From NCBI GenBank assembly GCA_009909085.1, contig JAAANX010000037.1, forward strand, positions 1 through 52,401: DNA of 52,401 bases. Direction: 5' to 3'. Positions 43,720-52,288 of this stretch are shown here, one piece after another; positions within the stretch are counted from its first letter, which is position 1; every line of letters begins with the position of its first letter. The notes under the pieces are model-generated. The model had not been told where the DNA came from and did not search any database. It saw only the letters and a list, made by a program, of their open reading frames with translations. Made by a program: the position numbers and the translations under genes. The stretch is from Cyanobacteria bacterium GSL.Bin1 (lineage in GTDB: Bacteria; Cyanobacteriota; Cyanobacteriia; Cyanobacteriales; Rubidibacteraceae).

Positions 43720-45327
43720 ATGAGTAACGAACGCGATCGCATTATAATATTCGATACAACACTGCGCGATGGTGAACAATCTCCGGGGGCAACATTGAAT
43801 GGAGATGAAAAATTAACGATTGCTCGCGCTTTGTCTCGCTTAGGCGTTGATGTCATTGAAGCGGGGTTTCCTTACTCCAGTGTGGGGGATTTTGAAGCGG
43901 TGAAAGCCATTGCCGAAACGGTTGGAACCTCTGATGGTCCAACCATTTGTGCCTTAGCCAGAGCAATGGAAAATGATATTAAAGCCGCCGGGGAAGCCAT
44001 TGCCCCAGCCGCAAAAGGACGAATTCATACCTTTATTGCTACCTCTGATATTCATTTGCAATATAAGCTACGGAAGACGCGGGAACAAGTGCTAGAAACT
44101 GTGCCCAAAATGGTGGAGTATGCCAAAACCTTTACCGATGATGTGGAATTTTCTGCAGAAGATGCAGGACGGTCTGATCCGCAATTTTTGTATCAAGTGG
44201 TAGAAAGCGCGATCGCGGCTGGCGCAACCACAATTAATATTCCTGATACTGTTGGCTATACCACACCTGAAGAATTTGGCGCTTTAATCCGTGGCTTAAA
44301 AGAAAACGTCCCCAACATCGAACAAGCGATTATCTCTGTTCACGGACACAATGACCTCGGCTTAGCGGTGGCAAACTTCCTCTCTGCGATTCAAAATGGC
44401 GCAAGACAGTTAGAATGCACTATTAACGGGATTGGAGAACGCGCTGGCAATGCTGCCCTTGAAGAATTAGTAATGGCACTCCACGTCCGCCGTCAATTCT
44501 ATAATCCTTTTTTGGGACGAGAACCGGAGTCGGAAGAACCGTTAACCAGCATCAACACCAAAGAAATTTACAAAACCTCCCGCTTGGTGTCTAACCTCAC
44601 CGGAATGCCGATTCAACCGAATAAAGCTGTTGTCGGTGGCAATGCGTTTGCCCACGAATCTGGGATTCACCAAGATGGCGTTCTTAAGCATAAGCAAACC
44701 TATGAAATTATGGATGCCGAATCCATTGGTTGGACCAGTAACCAAATTGTTCTCGGGAAGCATTCAGGACGCAATGCCTTTGGCAGCCGTCTGCGAGATT
44801 TAGGTTATGAACTCTCAGAAACTGAATTGAACAAAGCTTTTTTGCGCTTTAAAGACCTAGCCGATAAGAAAAAAGTGGTCACCGATTGGGATCTCGAAGC
44901 GATTGTCAACGACGAAACCCAACAAGCCCCCGATATCTTTGGTTTAGAGTTAGTGCAAGTGTCTTGTGGGGATCATGCCCGTCCTACGGCTACGGTGACT
45001 ATTCGCACGCCCGAAGGGGAAGAATTAACTGATGCCGCGATCGGAACCGGTCCCGTGGATGCGGTTTATGAAGCCATTAATCGGGTGGTTAAAGTTCCCA
45101 ACGAATTGATTGAGTATTCGGTTAAATCAGTAACGGCTGGGATTGATGCGATTGGCGAAGTGACCATTCGCTTGCGCCATGAAGGAAAGGTTTACTCCGG
45201 TCATTCAGCGAATACAGATGTCATTGTCGCTTCCGCACAAGCCTATATTAATGCCCTCAACCGTCTTTCTGCTTCCTTGCAAGAAGGGAATAAATTAAAT
45301 CCGCAAACCGCAACAGCTATCCAGTAA
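43720..45327 (+). CDS. leuA: 2-isopropylmalate synthase
   Basis: LeuA condenses acetyl-CoA with 2-oxoisovalerate, the first committed step of leucine synthesis. The 535-residue protein has a TIM-barrel catalytic domain: [14 protein letters not shown] near 10 with the metal-binding DxxLRDG, the [12 protein letters not shown] motif near 208, and [14 protein letters not shown] near 238. An LHxHSG-like linker (GKHSGRNAF near 346) leads to the C-terminal regulatory domain (about 390-520), which gives leucine feedback inhibition. All expected parts are present. Confidence 0.95.
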   Translation: MSNERDRIIIFDTTLRDGEQSPGATLNGDEKLTIARALSRLGVDVIEAGFPYSSVGDFEAVKAIAETVGTSDGPTICALARAMENDIKAAGEAIAPAAKGRIHTFIATSDIHLQYKLRKTREQVLETVPKMVEYAKTFTDDVEFSAEDAGRSDPQFLYQVVESAIAAGATTINIPDTVGYTTPEEFGALIRGLKENVPNIEQAIISVHGHNDLGLAVANFLSAIQNGARQLECTINGIGERAGNAALEELVMALHVRRQFYNPFLGREPESEEPLTSINTKEIYKTSRLVSNLTGMPIQPNKAVVGGNAFAHESGIHQDGVLKHKQTYEIMDAESIGWTSNQIVLGKHSGRNAFGSRLRDLGYELSETELNKAFLRFKDLADKKKVVTDWDLEAIVNDETQQAPDIFGLELVQVSCGDHARPTATVTIRTPEGEELTDAAIGTGPVDAVYEAINRVVKVPNELIEYSVKSVTAGIDAIGEVTIRLRHEGKVYSGHSANTDVIVASAQAYINALNRLSASLQEGNKLNPQTATAIQ

Positions 45328-45392
45328 ATGTAATGACTAGTAACCAGTAATCAGACAGGATAATTAACAATTGATGATTGATTGGTTATTAG

Positions 45393-45513
45393 TCAGAGAT
45401 TACGCCTTCCTCAACCGCAGAAAGAAGTGCGACCCAAGCGGAACTTGGAAAGCGCACCTTGCGGCACGGAAGGCGCCTGTCCTCACGCTTAGCTCCGGCG
45501 ACCGTTGGTCAAA
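45393..45513. repeat. Nested palindromic repeat R1 after leuA
   Basis: A hairpin nest at 45403-45475 has four stems in order: CGCCTTCC/GGAAGGCG, CCGCA/TGCGG, GTGCG/CGCAC and CCAAG/CTTGG. The flanks GATTACGCCTTCC and ACCGTTGGTCAAA match repeats R2 and R3. The inner TGCGACCC...GCGCA part resembles the insertion in the IS701 transposase. It could also terminate leuA transcription. Confidence 0.75.
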
Positions 45514-45590
45514 ATCGGACTTGTTTCAAATCATTTTGGCGATCTCGGTCTAAGTGATATTTCTTAAATTTGGCATAATTTATTTATTTA

Positions 45591-45617
45591 TACGTAAATC
45601 ATATTATGATGTACGTA
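45591..45617. promoter_or_regulatory. Candidate operator: 27-bp dyad
   Basis: The half-sites TACGTA (45591 and 45612) flank ATCATA/TATGAT around a single central base. Only one pair of the 13 is mismatched. It lies about 75 bp upstream of the 237-aa gene, in an AT-rich region after repeat R1. Such symmetry is typical of dimer-binding repressors. Confidence 0.45.
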
Positions 45618-45689
45618 ATTTTTTCAGCTCCTAATTCAAGCGACTGCATTAAGATCAAAGTATTTTCTTGAGCCAATTCCTGTAGCATC

Positions 45690-46403
45690 ATGATCATGAA
45701 ACGCCTTTCTACTCATCTCAACCACTCTACAGCGAACAATGATGATCCAACTCAACTCAAACAAGCAGAAGAAAGCTGGCAATACTTAGAACAAATGCCT
45801 CTAGACCTGTTAGAACAAAAAATGGATGAGTTAGGACAATCATTGCAACAAGCAATTGATTTTGTTCGTGACCAAGAAGAGGAAGTTCTTGAAAAATTAG
45901 AGGAAATCGACAAATTACGAGAAAAATTGGATACTGCTACGGGTGAAGAACACACGGCAGTCCTGGATGAATTACTTGAGGAAGAAAATCGTTGTCACCT
46001 TTTAGCGAAAACCCTGATTGGTCAGCGCCGTACATTAGATACACTCAAAGGCACGTTAAACAAATATCAACAAATTTTCTTGAAACGGAAAAGAGAAACA
46101 ATATTTCAGCTCGATCAACAAGGACTAAATTTTTATGCGGTTGGTAGTGAACCCTCTAATTTCTCTCAGGGGAAACGAACACGCAAATTTATCTTGTCCT
46201 ACCCAGTACTTTATACAGCCTCAGCAGCACTGATTTTCTTGTTGACATTACCGAGTGCGATTCTTCGGGTTCCACCTTTGTCAATCTTGCAAGCATTAGG
46301 CGATCAACAAGGTCGAGAGGCAGTATTGTCAGGCGATAGTAGAAAATTGCAAAATTACTTGAGAGAAATAAAACTCCAAGAAAAACGCGATCGCGATTTG
46401 TAA
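45690..46403 (+). CDS. Coiled-coil protein with a C-terminal membrane segment, unknown
   Basis: This 237-residue protein (start 45690 or 45696) has a long acidic coiled coil at about 25-135 with Leu/Glu heptads, then a basic patch (KRKRETIF near 132). A single hydrophobic segment lies at about 168-190 (YPVLYTASAALIFLLTLP), with a 45-residue basic tail. It has no signal peptide and no known domain. A 27-bp dyad lies upstream; the HerA-like gene follows 220 bp downstream. Confidence 0.6.
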   Translation: MIMKRLSTHLNHSTANNDDPTQLKQAEESWQYLEQMPLDLLEQKMDELGQSLQQAIDFVRDQEEEVLEKLEEIDKLREKLDTATGEEHTAVLDELLEEENRCHLLAKTLIGQRRTLDTLKGTLNKYQQIFLKRKRETIFQLDQQGLNFYAVGSEPSNFSQGKRTRKFILSYPVLYTASAALIFLLTLPSAILRVPPLSILQALGDQQGREAVLSGDSRKLQNYLREIKLQEKRDRDL

Positions 46404-46623
46404 AATTAGCTTCCTCCTTGCTCAAGAAAAATCTGTTTGTTTGGGATGAGTCCTTTTCTGAAACTAAAAAAACCGATCATCAAAGTTACATCGATTCTGC
46501 TGTTACACCAAAGATCAGCAATACTCAAAAAGAGACTTTCTCAATCGGGAAGAGATAAATTTTTTTGGGAAATAAAGAATATTCTTGTTAAAATCACAAC
46601 AAGTTACCGGATGTGAATTCTTT

Positions 46624-48345
46624 ATGGAAGAACAATTTTCTTCTCCTCTCGGTTCAGTTGTGGGTGGTTCTCTTACAGAAGGATTAGAAGTGCGACTCCA
46701 TCCTGATGTGTCAGTAGAAGAAATGCGAGTCGGGAAATTTTTAGTTGTCCAAGGAACGCGATCGCGCTTTTTCTGTCTCCTCACCGATGTGTCTTTAGGA
46801 ACTTCAAGTAGTCGGATTGTCTCGGATCCCCCCTCACCAGGAGATGATTTACTGCGACAAGTCTTAGCAGGAAGCAGTACGTACGGAACCATTGAACTCT
46901 CTCCCATGTTGATGTTCACCGATCCGGAGGGAAAGAAAACGCTACCCAAGCCACAAGAACAGAACGGGAAAAGTCCGCTCGCATCCTATCAAGCCCAGAC
47001 GAGTACGGATATGGAACTGTTACCGGTGAAGACGATTCCCAGTCATTTTAGCCAGGTTCATGAAGCGAGTGAAGCCGATTTTCGGGCGGTATTTGGTTGG
47101 GAAGATGACCCGATGCGAAAAAACTTTTCGGTGGGACAACCTTTAGATATGGAGGTTCCCATTTGTCTCAACTTAGAAACCTTTGTGGAACGCAGTAACG
47201 GGATTTTTGGGAAATCCGGAACGGGAAAATCCTTTCTCACCCGCCTATTACTCTCTGGAATTATCCGCCAACAAGCGGCGGTCAATCTCATTTTTGATAT
47301 GCACTCGGAATACGGGTGGGAAGCAATTCAAGAAGGAAAAGGTTTTAATACCGTTAAAGGATTGCGGCAACTCTTTCCCGGACAAGTCGAAATTTATACC
47401 CTCGATCCAGACTCCACGAAACGCCGCGGCGTGAATGACGCCCAAGAACTCTATCTCAGTTATGACCAAATTACCATTGAAGACCTACGCTTAGTGGGAC
47501 AAGAATTAGGGTTATCGGAAGCGGCGCTAGACAATGCCCAGATTTTATATTCCGAGTTTGGGAAACACTGGATTACGCAACTGATTACGATGAGTAATGA
47601 GGAAATCCAGGAATTTTGTGAACAGAAGCAGGGACATAAAGGGTCAATTAGTGCACTGCAACGGAAATTAATGCGCCTAGAGGGCTTAAAATATATCCGA
47701 TCCACTTGTCCTCACAACTACATCGATCAAATTCTACAATCCTTAGATGCCGGTAAGCACGTCGTTGTCGAGTTTGGGTCGCAATCGAATATGTTGTCCT
47801 ATATGTTGGCGACCAACATGATTACACGGCGCATTCACGCTTCTTATGTGAAAAAATCCGAGGACTTTCTTCAATCCAAAAATCCAAGCTTACGTCCCCG
47901 CCAACTGGTGATTACGATTGAGGAAGCTCATCGCTTCCTGGATTCAGCAACGGTTCAGCAAACCATTTTTGGCACGATCGCGCGGGAAATGCGTAAATAT
48001 TTTGTCACCCTACTTGTCGTCGATCAACGTCCTTCTGGCATTGATCCTGAGGTGATGTCACAAGTGGGAACCCGTGTCACCTGTTTACTTAACGATGAAA
48101 AAGATATTGATGCCATTTTTACCGGCGTTTCGGGTGGGGCTAACCTGCGATCTGTTCTAGCGAAATTGGATTCCAAACAACAAGCCTTAATTTTAGGTCA
48201 CGCTGTCCCCATGCCAGTGGTTGTGCGAACCCGTGCCTTTGATCAAATCTTCTACGCAGAAATTGCCGATCCCGATTGGCAAGAAATGGATAATCAGGAA
48301 TTATTTGAAGCCGCCGACGCAGCAAAAGCCGATTTAGGGTTTTAA
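46624..48345 (+). CDS. HerA-like ATP-binding protein
   Basis: This 573-residue protein has an N-terminal HAS-barrel (about 1-60: GSVVGGSLTEGLEVRL with VGKFLVVQG) and a HerA/FtsK-type ATPase. Walker A is GIFGKSGTGKSFLTRLL near 196, the DMHSEYGW segment is near 222 and Walker B is LVITIEEAHRFL near 430. The arginine-finger region VVDQRPSGIDPEVM follows. ATG 46624 is chosen; a TTG at 46585 would add 13 nonfamily residues. HerA usually works with the NurA nuclease in end resection, but no nurA is in this window, as is common in cyanobacteria. Confidence 0.85.
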   Translation: MEEQFSSPLGSVVGGSLTEGLEVRLHPDVSVEEMRVGKFLVVQGTRSRFFCLLTDVSLGTSSSRIVSDPPSPGDDLLRQVLAGSSTYGTIELSPMLMFTDPEGKKTLPKPQEQNGKSPLASYQAQTSTDMELLPVKTIPSHFSQVHEASEADFRAVFGWEDDPMRKNFSVGQPLDMEVPICLNLETFVERSNGIFGKSGTGKSFLTRLLLSGIIRQQAAVNLIFDMHSEYGWEAIQEGKGFNTVKGLRQLFPGQVEIYTLDPDSTKRRGVNDAQELYLSYDQITIEDLRLVGQELGLSEAALDNAQILYSEFGKHWITQLITMSNEEIQEFCEQKQGHKGSISALQRKLMRLEGLKYIRSTCPHNYIDQILQSLDAGKHVVVEFGSQSNMLSYMLATNMITRRIHASYVKKSEDFLQSKNPSLRPRQLVITIEEAHRFLDSATVQQTIFGTIAREMRKYFVTLLVVDQRPSGIDPEVMSQVGTRVTCLLNDEKDIDAIFTGVSGGANLRSVLAKLDSKQQALILGHAVPMPVVVRTRAFDQIFYAEIADPDWQEMDNQELFEAADAAKADLGF

Positions 48346-48351
48346 AGTTTT

Positions 48352-48408
48352 GCTTTGACCAACGGTCAAAGCAGGCGCCTTCCTCAACGGAAGGCGTAAT
48401 CTTTGACC
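48352..48408. repeat. Palindromic repeat R2
   Basis: The first hairpin, 48352-48372, has a 9-bp stem GCTTTGACC/GGTCAAAGC. The second, 48376-48396, has an 8-bp stem CGCCTTCC/GGAAGGCG with loop TCAAC. Read on the minus strand it is nearly the same as R3 at 52233-52284. It lies 7 bp after the HerA-like gene and encodes the last codons of the P450 gene. Confidence 0.85.
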
Positions 48409-49784
48409 TTAAGTTTCATGGAAGCGGGTGGTGCCATCGTTAAACCCCGCCGAGTCGGTTGGAGAGGACGGGAACGGGTTAAGGTAAACTCAAAGTTGTG
48501 TAATAGCGTTGCAACGCCTAGCTTGAGTTCCATCATTGCCAGGGCTGAGCCAATACAGCGCCGATGACCCCCACCAAACGGCAAGTATTCATGAGGGGCA
48601 TATTGATGGTTCAAAAACCGCTCTGGGCGAAATTGCTTGGGATCAGGATAGAGATCGGACCGTTGGTGAATAATGTAAGTGGCTGGCATGAGCGCCGTAC
48701 CGGCAACAAAGGAATATCCAGCGATTGACATGGGTTCGTGCAACACTCGCACAAATGTTGTTGGTGTAATCGGATAAATCCGCAGTGTTTCTTGACAAAC
48801 CGCTGTTAAATAAGGCAGTTGGGTAATCGCAATTGGATCGGGTGCCGATCCGAGCGTTGCCAATTCCGCCCGGAGTTGGGTTTCCACTTCCGGTATGTAA
48901 TGAATCCAGTACAGCATCCAAACCAAGGCGGAAGTCGTTGTTTCATGTCCGGCTAAGAGTAAGGTGACCAGCTCATCATGGAGTTCTGCATCACTCATCC
49001 CTTCCCCATTTTCATCTCTGGTTTGGAGGAGGAGCGTCAAGATATCAGTTTTTTCCTCGGGGTTAGCGTCTGGTTGCTCCAAAAATTGACGGCGATCACG
49101 AATTTCCTCGTAAATTAACTGTCGTAACTGTTCCCGTAAGCGGATAAATCTTCCCCAAGGACTCCAAGCCCCCCAATCTTTCTGGAGAAAGGGGAAAAAC
49201 AAAAAGCTGGAACTAATTGGATAAGCAAAGGCGTCCAGCATCGTGCTCATCCGATGTTGAATTTGCGATAATCGCTCCCCTTCCCGCAGACCGAAAACAG
49301 CTTGCAGCATCACACCTAAGGTTAGGTCTTGCATTGGAGGACGCGCCACAATCGACTGACCGGGTTGCCAGGTCGCACTTACTTTTCGGGTAATGTCACA
49401 GATGAGCTGCCCGTAAGCCCGCAGGCGTTCACCATGGAACGAAGGCATCAAGAGTTTGCGTTGTCGCTGATGAGGCTGACCATCAAGCAGTAAGATGGAG
49501 CGATCGCCGACCATTGCCCGCAGGATACCATTGTTTTGCCCCGTTATCACTTGAGTGGAATCTAAAGCAAAGATTTCTTGCACCAAATTGGGGTCGCCCA
49601 CATAAACTAGTGGTGGCGAAGTCTCCCCGCCAATTTTAAACACGGGACCATATCGCCGAACATTGTCCTCCATGTAAGCCGTTGGCTGAAGAATCAGGCG
49701 CAACAGTCGCAATGTCCGTCGTAGACCTTTCCCTTTCGGACCGTCAATTTCTTGATGTTCGGAGTGATTGATTTGGGTAGCCAT
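48384..49784 (-). CDS. Cytochrome P450
   Basis: This P450 of about 466 residues (from MATQINHSEH) would use haem and an electron donor to hydroxylate an unknown substrate. Landmarks: I-helix AGHETTTSALVW near 254, ExxR in CQETLRIYP near 310, and the haem-binding FGGGHRRCIGSALA near 400. It recalls the cyanobacterial CYP110 group. Starts at 49784 or 49802 are not resolved by any clear ribosome binding site; an extension to GTG 50012 would begin in the IS701 end and is rejected. The final residues DYAFR and the stop come from palindrome R2. Confidence 0.9.
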   Translation of the reverse strand: MATQINHSEHQEIDGPKGKGLRRTLRLLRLILQPTAYMEDNVRRYGPVFKIGGETSPPLVYVGDPNLVQEIFALDSTQVITGQNNGILRAMVGDRSILLLDGQPHQRQRKLLMPSFHGERLRAYGQLICDITRKVSATWQPGQSIVARPPMQDLTLGVMLQAVFGLREGERLSQIQHRMSTMLDAFAYPISSSFLFFPFLQKDWGAWSPWGRFIRLREQLRQLIYEEIRDRRQFLEQPDANPEEKTDILTLLLQTRDENGEGMSDAELHDELVTLLLAGHETTTSALVWMLYWIHYIPEVETQLRAELATLGSAPDPIAITQLPYLTAVCQETLRIYPITPTTFVRVLHEPMSIAGYSFVAGTALMPATYIIHQRSDLYPDPKQFRPERFLNHQYAPHEYLPFGGGHRRCIGSALAMMELKLGVATLLHNFEFTLTRSRPLQPTRRGLTMAPPASMKLKVKDYAFR

Positions 49785-50219
49785 CTTTACAAACTTTGTC
49801 ATCATTATCAATCTATAGCAGTTCTGAATTAGGAAAATTGCTTTACTATTGAAAATCTTTTTTACTATTTCGACTGCTATGCGCGATCGCGGGAAAGATA
49901 AAGTCCCCAATATTGGCAAGCGACCCCGCGTCGGTGCAAGACGCAAGGGAATATTGTACAACCTTCGTAACAGAGTAAAAAATCCCGATCGCGCCAAGAA
50001 AAAATCCCACACTATCTCTCTTTTATCACTCTAGGCAGAAGAATAATGAAAACTATCCCAACAATCAACTAAACTGCTTAAACAATCGAACTCATTCATG
50101 ATTGCAATTAATCTGGGGAAACCTAAAGAAAGTTGTGGAATTGGAAAAACTTCAAGCCATCGTAAAATTAAATTAAAACTAATCAATGGTTGTAGAATTA
50201 AACGAAGGTTATTGAGCCA

Positions 50220-50267
50220 CTTGCTCCGTCCTTACGCTGAGGAAACTTGACTCGCGGGCGGTGCGCT
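50220..50267. repeat. Short GC-rich insertion near the transposase 3' end
   Basis: The 48-bp stretch lies between the codons for GWK and WLNNLR, which are one codon apart in the family. It is GC-rich (GCGGGCGGTGCGC) against AT-rich IS sequence and shares GTCCTYACGCT with repeat R1. It is only weakly symmetric (TCCT/AGGA). Confidence 0.5.
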
Positions 50268-51062
50268 TTTCCAACCTTTTTCTTCATCCCACCAATCATG
50301 ATTTTGGAACTTCTCTTCCACAGGAGAAACCAAGGGGTTCAAAATTTCACTATGGAGAGATATCATCAGGTAAGCCGACATAACGAGTTGCCACCACTTT
50401 TCAATATAAGAATAATCAGTGACCCGATAATCAGCCCAACCTAATTCACTTTTACTTTGTTTAAAGCCATACTCAACCCAAGTTCGGATTTGATAAATTT
50501 TTCCGACATCTTTATAGGTTAGATTGGGAATTTTAGTCATGACTAACCAAGTTGATTCTTCCGGCACTTGCTCTGGATCAGTAGTAATTTCCCAATATTG
50601 TCTGGCTCTTTTCTTGCCAAAAATAATTTCTCTAATATATCTCGTTTTAGTGGTCCCATCCCAATTTTGATGTTCAAATTTTCTCCATTTATTGGTTCTT
50701 ACTTTTTGTCCTTTCGGTAGCCAGACTCCATGATTACTCCGAATTGCCACTGCATATTCTAAGTTGAACTCCTCAATTACAGAGAGGAAATTGCTTTCAC
50801 TTTCTCCATACAGACTATCTGCTAAGACTCGTTGAATCTGAAACCCCTTTTCTCTGAGTTCTTTAATGATCTCAGCTGCTAAAACTGGCTTGGTTTGATA
50901 ATGATCTCCTTCCTTTAATCTTTCTTTGGGCTTGAAAACTTTAAAGATCAGAGGAAACGTTATCCCTTCATAATAACCATAGGCATTTACCGAAACAATT
51001 CCCTTCTCTATTTTTCCCAAATTTCCAATATATTGTCGCTTGACATAGTCAGTAGTTTTCCC

Positions 51063-51111
51063 GTCTTGATGCGCGTTCCCTTGCGCCTTACAAAGGCGCG
51101 GGGTCGCATCG
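51063..51111. repeat. 49-bp palindromic insertion in the IS701 transposase
   Basis: The core at 51068-51110 pairs GATGCG with CGCATC outside and GCGCCTT with AAGGCGC inside around an ACA loop. Its TGCGACCC and GGAACGCGCA parts recur in repeat R1. Deleting exactly these 49 bp restores the expected transposase frame. Confidence 0.75.
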
Positions 51112-51767
51112 CTTCTTTTTATCTCCTGTTTCATCAATAATAACTTGTATTTTTCTTCCTTCTAATACTTGAAGAAGAATGGACAATCTTCTGGCTTCGA
51201 GTTCTTTCCCTGACCAAGGTGACTCGGTTAGGAAATGGTGTAATCCTTGATGATTTTCTAATCCTACTATTTTCGCGATTGCTGGCAAACTTTTTCTTTT
51301 GATTTCACTGATTAGACCGACATGAAGATATTTAAAGCTCTCGTCGGCTCGGACTTCTGAAAATAAATCTTTATATAGCTGGCAATAAGTATCCACAAAT
51401 CTTACGGTCGGACTCGCAGCTCTTGGCTCTACCATAGTCTTGTTCTAGCTTTGAGGAGGATTTTCCTTATTCTACTTTCCCTAGAGTGATAAAAGAGAGA
51501 TAGAATGGTGATCGTTCATAATCTTCATGTGGTGATGCGTTCCGATTTCTGGAAAGGTCAATCACAAGTCTCTTAAACCCTAGATTTTCCCTACTCACAA
51601 ACACTATTTTTTGTCAACCCCTTCTACTGAACCGATGCTCTAGTTTCTTTCGCGAGCGAGTTATTATAAATACTATAAAGATTTCTGTTAAGTATGAACA
51701 TTTTCAGGACAAAAATTAATTGTTTGCACGATGAAAATATTACATAGCTTTGAAAAGGAGCTAAACT

Positions 51768-52217
51768 ATGGAACGAGCTTTCATCATTACACTGCGCCTG
51801 GCTGCAGGTTTAGCAGTTGGTTTCTGGGGATTATCGAAGTTACTGTTTGTTAACGATTGGGTGGATCCTTATGAAAACGCATTTTACGGTGCCTTACCGT
51901 TTAATGCTGTGTTACTCGTCTATCTACTCGGAATTGTTCAAATCGCGATCGCGCTAGCAATTATTTTCGAGTTTTATCGCAAACCCGCGGCTTGGTTGGC
52001 AGTCATTTTCTCAGTGGTTAATCTCATTGCCAGCGTCAACACGTTTGGGACTCCAGACAATCCGATTGTCACCAATCCCGCACCAATGGGAATTAAACTG
52101 ATTTGGTTCTTCTTTAATCCACTGGCTATTACAGTATTACTGATTAGTGTTGGACTAATGCCCCCTGTTTCTCGTCGGGTAGAATCCGAATCAGAGCAAG
52201 TGGCTACTTTTGAGTAA
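51768..52217 (+). CDS. DoxX-like four-helix membrane protein
   Basis: This 149-residue protein has hydrophobic segments at about 6-25, 44-67, 74-93 and 108-128. Its general plan matches the DoxX/DoxD-like family (GLAVGFWGLSKLLF near 15, FFFNPLAITVLLISVGL near 113). A strong AAAGGAG lies 8 nt before ATG 51768. It stands between the IS701 element and repeat R3. Function in this family is poorly defined (quinone or thiol chemistry has been proposed for some members). Confidence 0.65.
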   Translation: MERAFIITLRLAAGLAVGFWGLSKLLFVNDWVDPYENAFYGALPFNAVLLVYLLGIVQIAIALAIIFEFYRKPAAWLAVIFSVVNLIASVNTFGTPDNPIVTNPAPMGIKLIWFFFNPLAITVLLISVGLMPPVSRRVESESEQVATFE

Positions 52218-52232
52218 ATTGATTGAGGAGTA

Positions 52233-52284
52233 GTCAAAGATTACGCCTTCCTAAACGGAAGGCGCCTGCTTTGACCGTTGGTCA
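52233..52284. repeat. Palindromic repeat R3
   Basis: It is nearly the same as R2 on the other strand: hairpin CGCCTTCC/GGAAGGCG (loop TAAAC) then GCTTTGACC-GTT-GGTCA. The second stem is cut short after GGTCA; four bases later the IS200/IS605-type end begins. It follows the DoxX-like gene by 15 bp. Confidence 0.8.
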
Positions 52285-52288
52285 GCGC

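Larger units (their letters stand above)
50031..51435 (-). pseudogene. IS701-family transposase interrupted by two short insertions
   Basis: The ancestral frame runs from ATG 51435 (MVEPRAASPTVRF) to the TAG at 50031, inside the inverted repeat. Catalytic landmarks are IIDETGDKKK with the first Asp, VLADSLYGESE with the second near residue 208, and KIYQIRTWVEYGFKQSKSELG near 320 with the DDE Glu. Two insertions break it. One of 49 bp at 51063-51111 shifts the frame after GDKKK; removal restores GDKKKGKTTDYVKRQY. One of about 45-48 bp at 50220-50267 brings a TAA; past it the frame goes on as WLNNLRLILQPLISFNLILRW. Shorter products start at 51435 and about 51137. It is inactive unless rescued. 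Confidence 0.8.
50012..51503 (-). mobile_element. IS701-family insertion sequence
   Basis: The 1492-bp element is bounded by 24-bp perfect inverted repeats (CTATCTCTC...CTCTAGG at 50012 and its reverse at 51480-51503). It contains one transposase on the minus strand, broken by two small insertions. No target duplication is obvious. It inserted about 210-230 bp upstream of the P450 start. Confidence 0.85.

Noticed and set aside
45371-45553. 60-residue frame after leuA
   Set aside because: It is a read-through of the palindromic repeat R1; its Arg/Cys-rich product reflects hairpin arms, not a protein family.
49785-50012. N-terminal extension of the P450 to GTG 50012
   Set aside because: The extension is not P450-like and its start lies at the IS701 inverted repeat; internal Met starts fit the family length.
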